DNA of 64,000 nucleotides from a virus. The stretch covers positions 1 to 64,000 of the IMG/VR virus record IMGVR_UViG_3300047476_001203; one strand, given 5' to 3'. The translations under genes were made by a program, and so were the position numbers. The notes beneath the pieces are model-generated. The model had not been told where the DNA came from. It did no database searches and worked only from the letters and a program-made list of their open reading frames with translations. Shown here piece by piece: positions 31,309 to 39,578 of this stretch (position 1 is its first letter; each line of letters starts with the position of its first letter).

Positions 31309-31727
31309 TATATAAGTAAATTTGTAATGTCGTTACCATCCTTATATATGTCAAGATACCCCACGACTTTGGGTATCTTATTAGTATTCTCAAACTCAGT
31401 TGTTTTCGGCATCATACCAACAACCCATTTAGGTTCTTCAATCTTTTTTAGATTGAATGAAAAAATACCTCGAGGTGTTGAGTTGATATAATAAACGGAC
31501 CCTTTTTGAATTAGAGAATCCCATTTTATTTTTTCTATCAATAAATCAGAATAATCCGCTCGTCTACATTTTAACTCATAGATTTTTTTTCTTTGAATAC
31601 TAAATGCATCCGTCGGATTATACTGGTCAGTCTTTTCCAAATCAGGAATCAACTTAGTTTTAAGAAGATTAAAAAGTTTTTCTTCGTTTAAATTGATAAG
31701 AAGTCTTTTCTTTTCAATTGACAACAT
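31308..31727 (-). CDS. Hypothetical protein, 139 residues
   Basis: Mixed alpha/beta, basic, with LKCRRADYSDLLIEKI and RGIFSFNLKKIEEPKWVVG. It overlaps the metallopeptidase and the next gene by single bases and is coupled to both. No motif recognised. Confidence 0.8.
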   Translation of the reverse strand: MLSIEKKRLLINLNEEKLFNLLKTKLIPDLEKTDQYNPTDAFSIQRKKIYELKCRRADYSDLLIEKIKWDSLIQKGSVYYINSTPRGIFSFNLKKIEEPKWVVGMMPKTTEFENTNKIPKVVGYLDIYKDGNDITNLLI

Positions 31728-32008
31728 TAACGCAAATGTTTGAATTTATCTCCCAAGTTATTGATGAAGTTTTCTTCCTCAATTGAAAGTAAATCTCTAC
31801 ACTTAGCTAACTTATTAAGACTATCCCAAAATCTTTGGTCATTGATGTTTGGTCTGCGAACACCATTGTTCTTACCAGTAGTTTCTGTAGAGGATTGGAT
31901 ATATCCATCTTCTTCTAATATCTCAATCAATCTATCTCTTTCTCTTTTACTACAAGCATCAATAAATTCACTTGGGTCGATGTCAATTTCGGACGTAAAT
32001 TCTGGCAT
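31727..32008 (-). CDS. Hypothetical helical protein, 93 residues
   Basis: Charged helical protein (ACSKRERDRLIEILEED) with no cysteine or membrane helix. Its leader CTAAAAAATAATAGTATG repeats the A-rich leader seen at the 91-residue gene near 9.0 kb. Function unknown. Confidence 0.78.
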   Translation of the reverse strand: MPEFTSEIDIDPSEFIDACSKRERDRLIEILEEDGYIQSSTETTGKNNGVRRPNINDQRFWDSLNKLAKCRDLLSIEEENFINNLGDKFKHLR

Positions 32009-32012
32009 ACTA

Positions 32013-32204
32013 TTATTTTTTAGTTTCTATCAAAATGGATTTTAATGAATCCGCTTTCTTTAAATCCACTTCTTTAACAATGTTAACATTTTTCTCAGCT
32101 CTTAATTTAGCTAATTCTTTTTGTTGGAAGAAACAGATAATCAACAAAGCAATTGCACCACCCATTGTGATATTCTTTTGATTATTTTTAATAAATTCTA
32201 TCAT
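32013..32204 (-). CDS. Small membrane protein with charged tail
   Basis: 63 residues from the ATG of MIEFIKNNQK. One transmembrane helix (about 14-30) and a helical Lys/Glu-rich tail. The longer in-frame start is non-ATG and overlaps the neighbouring mini-gene. Function unknown. Confidence 0.75.
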   Translation of the reverse strand: MIEFIKNNQKNITMGGAIALLIICFFQQKELAKLRAEKNVNIVKEVDLKKADSLKSILIETKK

Positions 32205-32214
32205 ACTATTTGTT

Positions 32215-32376
32215 TTATAACTCTTCAACAATTCCTAATAACTCCGCTAATCCTAATAATATTGCAGTGTTACCAAATTGCTCGTTAAATAAAAACCAAC
32301 AAGCGGTTAATCTTAACACACTCTTGAATAAACTTATCCAAAAATGTGAATTACTTTTTGATTCTTTTGGTTGCAT
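32215..32376 (-). CDS. Small hydrophobic protein, 53 residues
   Basis: ATG frame MQPKESKSNSHFWISLFK ending in LLGIVEEL; hydrophobic centre (VLRLTACWFLFNEQFGNTAIL). It fills the gap between two accepted genes and overlaps the one upstream by 26 bases. Function unknown. Confidence 0.55.
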   Translation of the reverse strand: MQPKESKSNSHFWISLFKSVLRLTACWFLFNEQFGNTAILLGLAELLGIVEEL

Positions 32377-32617
32377 TTGTTTTCTTTTTAAAACTTTTCT
32401 TCAATGTGTAAATTATCTCATCAACCTCATTGACTGCCATCCCAAGACCAAGTGAAACTTCACTTGATAGTTGGAAATTTTCGCTATCTCCAAGTTTAAG
32501 ATATCTTAAAGATTCTTTGCGAAAACCTAAAGCTTGTCTTTTGAGGTCTTCCTTTTTGTTTCTTAACTCCGCATATACTTTGTTAAGGGTTCTTTGGTCG
32601 TAAGTAAGTGCTTTCAT
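32351..32617 (-). CDS. Hypothetical helical protein, 88 residues
   Basis: Basic and helical: NKVYAELRNKKEDLKRQ, ending KKTNATKRIKK. It begins a transcript behind a promoter match. Possibly nucleic-acid binding by charge alone. Function unknown. Confidence 0.78.
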   Translation of the reverse strand: MKALTYDQRTLNKVYAELRNKKEDLKRQALGFRKESLRYLKLGDSENFQLSSEVSLGLGMAVNEVDEIIYTLKKSFKKKTNATKRIKK

Positions 32618-32621
32618 AATA

Positions 32622-32653
32622 AAAATATATTAAATTATTTTGAAGATTCCAAA
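32622..32653 (-). promoter_or_regulatory. Bacteroidota-like promoter (TTTG-N20-TATATTTT)
   Basis: Minus strand TTTGGAATCTTC and TATATTTT with a 20-base spacer; the -33 part lies inside the last codons of the methyltransferase gene. Same extended TTTGGAA element as at three other sites. Confidence 0.6.
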
Positions 32654-33588
32654 TAATTGTGAATAAAATTTATTCTTTGACCAATCCAATACATAACATT
32701 AACTGTCATTGAATTACCCACAGCACCTTTCACGTTTGAATATGAAGGTTTTTTTCCGTTGATTTCAAAATCTAAATAACCATCGGGAAACCCTTGTAAT
32801 CTTTCTAGTTCTCTTTCAGTAAATGTTCTGATACCATTATCATCTACCCAATAGTTTGAGGTAGATACTTTACCAAACCCATCAACCAATGTTCTTGCGT
32901 AGGATTTGGTTACCGTACCAGCGAGTTTAATTTGTCCGAGAATATTTTTGGTGTACTCATCCCTCTTGAGTTTATTCTTTTCTTCAACGCTTTCAAAACA
33001 TCCTTCTTCAAATAATACTGAGAATGGGACTCTCCAGTCTTTTCCACGATATCCGACAATATAGATTCTTTTGCGTCGTTGGGGAACTCCGAAGTATTGC
33101 GAGTCGAAAACCCTATAAGCGATTGAGTAATTTTCCCCTTGGACAACCCCTTGTTTTTCGATGTGTTCAGGTCTGAAGTCAACTCCTGTGAAAGAGGTGA
33201 TGATTTGACATAAGGCTTTTTTGTGTTGACTTTTAAAAACGCCTTCGACATTTTCCCAAATGAACCACTTAGGTCGTTTTTCTTTAAGAATTTGTCCATA
33301 GCTAAGGGCGATTTGACCACGGATATCATCCATTCCTTTGTTGAGTCCTGCATCGGAAAAAGATTGACAAGGCGTTCCTCCGACCAATAAGTCGAATTTT
33401 GTTTTTTTGTACGTTTCATTTGTGTTGAGTTTAGTAATGTCAGTAAATAAAGGTGTGTTTGGGTAGTGATGTGATAGAACTTGTTGTGGGAACTTTGCAA
33501 AGTCACATACACCTTTACATTCCCAACCAAGTGGTGACCAAGCTACGGTAGCCGCTTCGATTCCACTGCAAACAGATAGGTATTTCAT
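32635..33588 (-). CDS. DNA (cytosine-5) methyltransferase
   Basis: 317 residues. SAM-binding motif VCSGIEAATVA, catalytic loop GGTPCQSFSDAG (Cys about residue 74), ENVEG motif VI, and QYFGVPQRRKRIYIV motif VIII appear in order; the C-terminal FTERELERLQGFPDGY closes the fold. It methylates C5 of cytosine in a short target. No restriction enzyme is nearby, so it is an orphan that may shield phage DNA from host restriction. Confidence 0.93.
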   Translation of the reverse strand: MKYLSVCSGIEAATVAWSPLGWECKGVCDFAKFPQQVLSHHYPNTPLFTDITKLNTNETYKKTKFDLLVGGTPCQSFSDAGLNKGMDDIRGQIALSYGQILKEKRPKWFIWENVEGVFKSQHKKALCQIITSFTGVDFRPEHIEKQGVVQGENYSIAYRVFDSQYFGVPQRRKRIYIVGYRGKDWRVPFSVLFEEGCFESVEEKNKLKRDEYTKNILGQIKLAGTVTKSYARTLVDGFGKVSTSNYWVDDNGIRTFTERELERLQGFPDGYLDFEINGKKPSYSNVKGAVGNSMTVNVMYWIGQRINFIHNYLESSK

Positions 33589-33608
33589 TGTGTTATAGTT
33601 TAGTTAAA

Positions 33609-33616
33609 CAAATCTA
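33609..33616 (-). promoter_or_regulatory. Candidate -7 element TAGATTTG
   Basis: Perfect TAnnTTTG on the minus strand, 20 bases before the methyltransferase ATG; TTTC (one mismatch to TTTG) lies 19 bases upstream of it. Weaker than the other promoters. Confidence 0.4.
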
Positions 33617-33684
33617 ACAATAAAAAAATAAAATTGAAAATTTTTTTGAAATCTTTTTAAAAATATAATATAACTAACTATAAA

Positions 33685-35082
33685 TCAATTAGTTATGATT
33701 TCGTATTTCTCTTTTTTCCACACCAAATATGGATATTCTTTCAAACGTTCACATAAAATTGCCATAGCATTTTCGAATATTTCTTTATTTACCGGTGTAT
33801 TTGCCTTTCCATACGCTTGAACAAATGAACCTCTTCGATATTGTAAATTAATTCTTTTTCTACCATACGATAACGCAACATAAATGTATAATGCTCCGTG
33901 AAAAAATTGTTTGGACATACAGTTCTTCATCAATGTTCCCTCAAGAATAAAATCATCTTCAGATAAAATTACTTTTGGTATGTAAACATTATCACCAAGA
34001 ACAATTGGTTCTTCAATTGCATTAACAATATCATCAGGAATGTTATATTTTAATTTGTATCCAAGAGACAAATGTTTTTTAAGTAAGGACCATTCACTTA
34101 TTAAGTAATCAATATCATCGGGTTTCCTCAACTTGATTTTTAAATCATATCCTCTTTCTTCTAAGTAATGTCTAAGTGTAAACAAATCTTGGATGACACT
34201 AAACGGGCTCTCTAATCTATCATCGTCCGCCATCCACTTCTCGAGTACTTTTGTTAATGCCTCTTTCTCTGCATCATTCTTACATACAAATGTTTTCTTA
34301 GGTGTATTTTGAACACTACACACTGACCACCAATCAAATCGTTTGATGTATTCAATATAGTTGTCACCAAACAATTTACAAAGAAAACTTAAACATTTGA
34401 TATTAACTTTACCATATTTGTTTGAGGATAATGCGCCTACCAAATACTTTGATTTGATTCCGTAAGAATCTAATACTGCAGGTAAAAACTTGTTGTCGTT
34501 TAATTTAAGATATTTCTTTTTTGGGTACTCGTCCATAATGTTTAGATAAACATTATCGTGGAATTTAATTCCTTTTTTGTGTAAGTGAAAATCAACAATC
34601 AAATCAAATAAAGGATTGATTTTGGTTTTCTCATCGTAAGTTTTGTTCTTGATGAATTCATCATCTACATTTGATAGTAATTCATTTTTGATATGGGTAA
34701 AGATGGTCTCAGTAATTCTTTTATACTTGACCCCCCAATAGTTTAATCTTTTCTCACCGTAGTAAAATCCCCTATCAACTAAATCACACAACTTATCGAA
34801 GTTGTTCTTTTTTACTGTTAAAACTGATTTAACAGATTCACCATTCTTTATGCGGTCGTTTTGTAATCTATAAGTTACCTGTATATCACCTGTTACCTTA
34901 TTGATTATTAATTCGTGACAAAACCTTAATTTATTGCCATCACCGAGTCTGGTGTAGTTAATGTAGAAGTCCGCGTAGTAAATTAATGTGGTATCATCAG
35001 AACCGAGTCTTAATTCACAAGTTGAACTTGACTGTTTATTTCTCTCTACCTTTTCTTGAAAATAATGTTCGTGCGTTATCAT
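33685..35082 (-). CDS. PcfJ-like protein, paralogue 1
   Basis: 465 residues. The C-terminal third has the PcfJ pattern: EGTLMKNCMSKQFFHGALYIYVALSYGRK and later QYRRGSFVQAYG, a conserved M-x-x-C core then a strand of nucleotide-type fold. The middle (NDNKFLPAVLDSYGIKSK) aligns with KNDNKLVAAILDRLGIKSK in the next gene, so the two are paralogues. PcfJ is found on conjugative plasmids and in phages, role unknown; a nucleic-acid function is often suspected. Confidence 0.82.
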   Translation of the reverse strand: MITHEHYFQEKVERNKQSSSTCELRLGSDDTTLIYYADFYINYTRLGDGNKLRFCHELIINKVTGDIQVTYRLQNDRIKNGESVKSVLTVKKNNFDKLCDLVDRGFYYGEKRLNYWGVKYKRITETIFTHIKNELLSNVDDEFIKNKTYDEKTKINPLFDLIVDFHLHKKGIKFHDNVYLNIMDEYPKKKYLKLNDNKFLPAVLDSYGIKSKYLVGALSSNKYGKVNIKCLSFLCKLFGDNYIEYIKRFDWWSVCSVQNTPKKTFVCKNDAEKEALTKVLEKWMADDDRLESPFSVIQDLFTLRHYLEERGYDLKIKLRKPDDIDYLISEWSLLKKHLSLGYKLKYNIPDDIVNAIEEPIVLGDNVYIPKVILSEDDFILEGTLMKNCMSKQFFHGALYIYVALSYGRKRINLQYRRGSFVQAYGKANTPVNKEIFENAMAILCERLKEYPYLVWKKEKYEIITN

Positions 35083-35120
35083 CTACATAAAATGTAGACA
35101 ATAACATTTACATTGTGTAG

Positions 35121-37007
35121 TTAAAATAATCCTAACACATCATCGGTAGGAATTTTTGTCTTTGTAACATCTATACCATTGATAGTTAATGGGATAACTC
35201 TTTTTTCTATTGACTTAATTGAATACTTATATTTTGAAATTCTTCTTTTTAGTGCATCCAAAGCATCCTCAAAGTGTTCTGGCGGTGCTTGATTACAGAA
35301 ATATCTTGATTGTGTACAGGTCTTATCTCTAACATCGAACTCATTAGTAACTCTTTCACTACCAAAAACACTGTCGGCTCTTAATGATACAATTATAGAT
35401 AATTCTTTATTGGAGTATGATGCAACACAATGATGCATATGTGAACCTTCCTCAGAATATTCCATTTCCTGTTTCAATAGTACAGGATAGTACATTCTAT
35501 ATTTTTCCATACTTGGATAGATACCATCTAATTCCCAAACTTTAATTGGTTCTTCTATCATTGAAATTAGTTTCTCATCAAAGACATATTCAATTACACT
35601 ACCCTTTTTTATCAATCTGTCAAGACGTGATAATTCTAAGTGTTCATTATGAAACTCTTTCCAATTCTTAGCTCTCAACATCATATCAGGATAATAATCC
35701 CTCAACTTTTTAATCATTAAAAAATGGTCATCAATTTGATTTAACTGACTGTTTAAAACGGTATCCATTCTATGATTGTTTTCATTTACCGTTGCGTACT
35801 CATTAAACAATTTAATTAGATTATATTTCTCAGTATCGTTTAAATAGAACGTGTTATCGTATGTGACCTTTTCTTTGTAGAAATTGTTAGTGTAAGGTGA
35901 AATAGTCTTATCTGACATATTTTTACAAAAAATATCAATATTAATATTTGATAGGTACTTGAACATCTCCTCACCAAAATATCTTTTCAATCTGAATAGA
36001 CTTGTAATATCAATATCAGGATTTTTATGTAGAAGTTTAATTGTTTGTTTAGATTTAATTCCTAATCTATCTAATATTGCTGCAACTAATTTATTATCGT
36101 TCTTTTTAAGAAAGGGTTTTGTTGGGTAACAAAACGTAATTAAATTTCTGTAATTATCAGGTGTTTTAATACCTTTAATCATCACGAACAAGTCGATTAA
36201 ATTGTTATATATCCATTGGTTAGAATCCCTTTTCACACCATAATTTGGTTCTGTTGTTTTATGGTTTTGAAAGGTATTGAAGAAATGATATAACGTCTCA
36301 AAGAAGACCTTATCACTAAATTCTTCAGATAGTTCTTTTTGTATCTTTATTGAGCTTTTAAAATCGTTATTAGTGATAAACTTGTCCACCCTACCACCAA
36401 AATGAGTTAATAAAGAATCTAATGACATCCATAGATTGGCAAAAGTATTCTTTCTGGCTTTCATTATGTTTGAATTGTACGCCTTCTCAAATGTTGTGAT
36501 GTCACCTGTCTTTAAGTTTAAACAAATTCCGTTGATGGTTGCAGCTTTTTTAAAATACTTACAATTTACAAATCGTTTCTTTGTTTGAGAATATAATTTG
36601 ATTGTTAATTTATCTCCGTTCTGTACTATTGACCTTTCGTAATAATATGTTTCAATAGAACTGAACGCCCTACCAAAGTGTTGTTTTATTTGTCTATCAT
36701 TTTTTGTGTAATATGCACCATTTTTTTTGAAGTATCCGTTTAATTGTACGTTGACACCGGTAGATTCGGGAGAATAAAAAAACTTAGTGTTCTTTTTTCT
36801 CATTTCCGACTTATTCTCAAGTTCAAGTGTATGAGTACTATATGAACGTACGAATATATTATTCATAGATTCACTGTCAAAATCCCAATTATCAACTTTG
36901 AAGGTATTAAATGCGTTGTTTTTAGGTTTTTCGGATAATTTACAATAATCCCTGTATGGATGAATTTCGGAGAAGGAGTACCTCTGAACAAGAATTTCTT
37001 TTCTCAT
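35121..37007 (-). CDS. PcfJ-like protein, paralogue 2
   Basis: 628 residues. C-terminal PcfJ core EYSEEGSHMHHCVASYSNKEL (M-H-H-C-V) and DALKRRISKYKY match the family better than paralogue 1. A long N-terminal half is basic and unrelated to known domains. Both copies are co-oriented and separated by 38 bases. The upstream gap holds a perfect -7 TATATTTG. Confidence 0.83.
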   Translation of the reverse strand: MRKEILVQRYSFSEIHPYRDYCKLSEKPKNNAFNTFKVDNWDFDSESMNNIFVRSYSTHTLELENKSEMRKKNTKFFYSPESTGVNVQLNGYFKKNGAYYTKNDRQIKQHFGRAFSSIETYYYERSIVQNGDKLTIKLYSQTKKRFVNCKYFKKAATINGICLNLKTGDITTFEKAYNSNIMKARKNTFANLWMSLDSLLTHFGGRVDKFITNNDFKSSIKIQKELSEEFSDKVFFETLYHFFNTFQNHKTTEPNYGVKRDSNQWIYNNLIDLFVMIKGIKTPDNYRNLITFCYPTKPFLKKNDNKLVAAILDRLGIKSKQTIKLLHKNPDIDITSLFRLKRYFGEEMFKYLSNINIDIFCKNMSDKTISPYTNNFYKEKVTYDNTFYLNDTEKYNLIKLFNEYATVNENNHRMDTVLNSQLNQIDDHFLMIKKLRDYYPDMMLRAKNWKEFHNEHLELSRLDRLIKKGSVIEYVFDEKLISMIEEPIKVWELDGIYPSMEKYRMYYPVLLKQEMEYSEEGSHMHHCVASYSNKELSIIVSLRADSVFGSERVTNEFDVRDKTCTQSRYFCNQAPPEHFEDALDALKRRISKYKYSIKSIEKRVIPLTINGIDVTKTKIPTDDVLGLF

Positions 37008-37030
37008 ATGAATGTTTTATTAGTAGAATT

Positions 37031-37038
37031 CAAATATA
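37031..37038 (-). promoter_or_regulatory. Candidate -7 element TATATTTG
   Basis: Perfect TAnnTTTG on the minus strand, 23 bases before the ATG of the PcfJ-like gene; no TTTG at the expected distance, so only half of a promoter is visible. Confidence 0.4.
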
Positions 37039-37084
37039 GGAAAAAAACTGGAATATCACTATTTATTTAAAAAGTTTTATATAT

Positions 37085-37213
37085 ATGGCAAAGTCTAAGG
37101 GAAGTTCTACATCAATGAAGGTATCATTTGGTAAGAAAAGTACGGGTAAAGCACGTAAATCTTATGGTCCAAAAGACCAAAAACCAAAGAGATACAGAGG
37201 TCAAGGACGTTAA
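37085..37213 (+). CDS. Small strongly basic protein on the opposite strand
   Basis: 42 residues, MAKSKGSSTSMKVSFGKKST and ending RYRGQGR, with about a third Lys or Arg. It is one of only two isolated plus-strand genes outside the 43.5-50.5 kb block and its stop overlaps that of the gene on the other strand by 3 bases. Short basic proteins ending in YRGQGR are a repeated phage motif in my memory, perhaps DNA-binding or virion-core proteins. The frame is too short to be certain. Confidence 0.6.
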   Translation: MAKSKGSSTSMKVSFGKKSTGKARKSYGPKDQKPKRYRGQGR

Positions 37214-37461
37214 TCTTCTTCGTATATTGGATATATGTGAATCGGTGTGTACTCTCCAACATACGCATTTAGTATGTTGAATTCAACCCATTCGTAAGCA
37301 TCTTCGTAGGTAAACTCATTTATCCTTTGAGTTTCGGATATCAGTTTATTAATATCATAGACTGCCTTACCTTCCTGTGTAAAACCAATAATGGCTAAGT
37401 CTAACTCGTCCCATAGAATTGCGTCAGGGTTAATTTCCGATATTTTTTCTCTTGTTATCAT
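37210..37461 (-). CDS. Hypothetical acidic protein, 83 residues
   Basis: Acidic, no membrane segment: INPDAILWDELDLAIIGFTQEGKAVYD. A DUF-like 'AIIGF...G..VYD' pattern is common in phages, where it is often annotated hypothetical. Overlaps the peptidase gene by 4 bases. Confidence 0.78.
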   Translation of the reverse strand: MITREKISEINPDAILWDELDLAIIGFTQEGKAVYDINKLISETQRINEFTYEDAYEWVEFNILNAYVGEYTPIHIYPIYEED

Positions 37462-37949
37462 AGTCTACCTCCTCCTTTATATGATTTTTTATATTTTGGT
37501 TCACTTAAACTACTAATTTTAACCCCCTCAGATTTATTTGCCGCGTGGACAAATTTATCATTACCAATGTAAATTCCACAATGCCAACCACTTGGACTGA
37601 TTCGACTATTGAAGAATACTATATCACCAATGATTAGATTAGTCTTAGATATTCTTTTAGTTTGTGACCATTGTTTATATGCAACATCTTTCAGTTCTAA
37701 ACCATAGACATCACGATATAATCTTTTGGTGAACTGAGAGCAGTCAATACCCTTCTTGGTTTTACCGCCTAATTTGTACGGAATACCAATCCACTCGGTA
37801 ATGAATTTATCTAACTTAGGTGCTTCTTGTGTTTCAATATGTTTAACATAATCAGAAAATTGATTCTGACTAAATGATGGTATTGTTGATACGGTTAAAA
37901 GAATTATTAACCATATCAACTCTTTATAAATTTTTTTTACTCTTTTCAT
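37458..37949 (-). CDS. NlpC/P60-family peptidase with membrane anchor or signal
   Basis: 163 residues from the ATG of MKRVKKIYKEL. A basic N terminus and hydrophobic helix (LIWLIILLTVSTIPSFS) form a signal or anchor; the papain-like NlpC/P60 domain follows with catalytic Cys in GIDCSQFTKRLY, His in WHCGIYIG and a third polar residue in FVHAAN. Such enzymes cut the peptide stem of peptidoglycan. A periplasmic location suits a lysis or exclusion role, separate from the larger wall hydrolase. Confidence 0.9.
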   Translation of the reverse strand: MKRVKKIYKELIWLIILLTVSTIPSFSQNQFSDYVKHIETQEAPKLDKFITEWIGIPYKLGGKTKKGIDCSQFTKRLYRDVYGLELKDVAYKQWSQTKRISKTNLIIGDIVFFNSRISPSGWHCGIYIGNDKFVHAANKSEGVKISSLSEPKYKKSYKGGGRL

Positions 37950-38082
37950 TATATTCAATATTATCTAATTCTTGTTGCAACTGTTGTATTTTAAGTTTAT
38001 CATCAGTTGAGTGTGTTTTTTGAAGCTTTAGTCTTAGTATTTCAAGCCTCATTGAATCCGTTTTTTTATTTAGTTGGTTCAT
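37924..38082 (-). CDS. Small coiled-coil protein
   Basis: 52 residues, ATG frame MNQLNKKTDSMRLEILRLKLQ ending EYNEKSKKNL. It overlaps the peptidase start by 26 bases. Heptad-like Leu/Ile and charged residues (IQQLQQELDNIE) suggest a coiled coil. Function unknown. Confidence 0.58.
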   Translation of the reverse strand: MNQLNKKTDSMRLEILRLKLQKTHSTDDKLKIQQLQQELDNIEYNEKSKKNL

Positions 38083-38086
38083 AATT

Positions 38087-39223
38087 TTAGTTACTTAGTG
38101 GTGCCTTTATTGGTGGATGTGATTGATAGTTTTCCAATATCACATCTTGCCCTCCAAATGAAAATATACCATCTCTAACGTGCACAGTTGGTAAATCAAA
38201 TGGTTCTCTTTTTATTTGTTCTTTTGCTTGTTCTATATGATTCTTATATAAATGTACATCACCTAAATTCCCTATCAATTCATCAGGTACCATATTCATT
38301 TCATCCGCAATCATTGTTAACAATAAACCATATGATGCGATATTGAATGGTAATCCTAAGAATGTATCTACCGAACGTTGGTTCCACATTAATGAGATGG
38401 CTCTTTTAGGTATGTTATATACTTCCAGTTCTTCACTCAATCCTCCACCGAATGGAACTATGTCATCTACCATCAATTGAAACTTATCGTCACCGACTTT
38501 CTTCTTTAATAAATCCCACCTCTCTTCACCGGTTAGCTCTCTTGTATAAACTTGAAATCCATAATGACAAGGTGGTAAAACCATTTGACCTAATTCACTT
38601 ACATTCCAAGCACTAACCATCAATCTTCTACTATCTGGATTTGTTTTAAGTTGTAATATTAGATTTGAGATTTGGTCAATTGATGTAGATATTTCAGGAT
38701 AATGTGTGTTACCATCATACCATTCATTCTCTTGGTATTTCCAACTTCTCCATTGCTTACCATAGATTGGCCCTAACTCACCCCACTTCTTAGCAAACTC
38801 ATCGTCGGTTTTAATTTTGTTAATGAACTCTGACTGTGTTAATGGTGTTAATTTATCTGAATCACTAAACCAAACTTCCATATGTGGTTGCATCCCCATT
38901 ATATCACCACACTTATATCCATCAATAACATCATTAATTTTTTTAGTGTAGTTCTTATATGCGTCACCATCCCAAATATGACAATTATTATCTACAAGAT
39001 ATTTGATGTTAGTACTTCCACTTAAGAACCAAATCAATTCGGTTACCATAGTTTTCCAAGCCATCTTTTTAGTGGTGAGTAATGGAAACCCTTGTGACAT
39101 CCTATGTCTTATTTGACGACCGAATACTGATATAGTACCAGTGCCTGTTCTATCGGTTTTAACAACACCATTATCTAAAATGTCTTGTAATAATTCTTGA
39201 TACTTACTATCTAGTGTGTTCAT
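38087..39223 (-). CDS. thyA: Thymidylate synthase (ThyA-type), enlarged
   Basis: 378 residues, against about 264 in most bacteria. The core is intact: DRTGTGT near the start, the catalytic Cys at residue 219 in LPPCHYGFQVY, RRLMVSAWN before it, and NQRSVDTFLGLPFNIASY after. Extra length is in a loop between residues 95 and 145 and in a C-terminal stretch near 230-275, as seen in some phage and Bacteroidota enzymes. It makes dTMP from dUMP with methylenetetrahydrofolate for phage DNA synthesis. Confidence 0.94.
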   Translation of the reverse strand: MNTLDSKYQELLQDILDNGVVKTDRTGTGTISVFGRQIRHRMSQGFPLLTTKKMAWKTMVTELIWFLSGSTNIKYLVDNNCHIWDGDAYKNYTKKINDVIDGYKCGDIMGMQPHMEVWFSDSDKLTPLTQSEFINKIKTDDEFAKKWGELGPIYGKQWRSWKYQENEWYDGNTHYPEISTSIDQISNLILQLKTNPDSRRLMVSAWNVSELGQMVLPPCHYGFQVYTRELTGEERWDLLKKKVGDDKFQLMVDDIVPFGGGLSEELEVYNIPKRAISLMWNQRSVDTFLGLPFNIASYGLLLTMIADEMNMVPDELIGNLGDVHLYKNHIEQAKEQIKREPFDLPTVHVRDGIFSFGGQDVILENYQSHPPIKAPLSN

Positions 39224-39578
39224 AAATGTTTAATCTTTTTTCATTTTCAATTTTATCCTGATTGGTGTATCTTTCTTTGTACGATATAATTCTATGAAAT
39301 TCTTTATATGCGGACGGGTGAGTTTCTTTTATTCTATCTAAACCATATTCATATTCAAAAAGTACATCTTCATATCTCCGTTCTTTTTTATCAAAACCAT
39401 CCTCTAGTTGTTCTATTTGCCCCTGTAAATTAACTATTTCACTTCGTAATGAATCTTCATTACAAGTAACATTAGGTTGAGGAGTTGTTTCGTTTGGTTT
39501 ATTTAATGCAACCATTAATAATACCAATATTATTACAGTACCAATAAAAAGTCTTATAGTTATGTTGTCACTTTTCAT
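39207..39578 (-). CDS. Membrane-anchored coiled-coil protein
   Basis: 123 residues. One N-terminal helix (about 8-25), then a polar linker and a coiled-coil-like part (SLRSEIVNLQGQIEQLEDGF, RRYEDVLFEYEYGLD). Topology is like an inner spanin or a structural tether, but no outer partner is seen. It overlaps ThyA by 17 bases. Confidence 0.76.
   Translation of the reverse strand: MKSDNITIRLFIGTVIILVLLMVALNKPNETTPQPNVTCNEDSLRSEIVNLQGQIEQLEDGFDKKERRYEDVLFEYEYGLDRIKETHPSAYKEFHRIISYKERYTNQDKIENEKRLNIYEHTR

Noticed and set aside
32910-33530. A 206-residue minus-strand frame inside the m5C methyltransferase gene
   Set aside because: It lies in another frame of a gene with complete m5C-methyltransferase motifs; its sequence is Lys/Thr/Ser-rich with no pattern and is a shadow.
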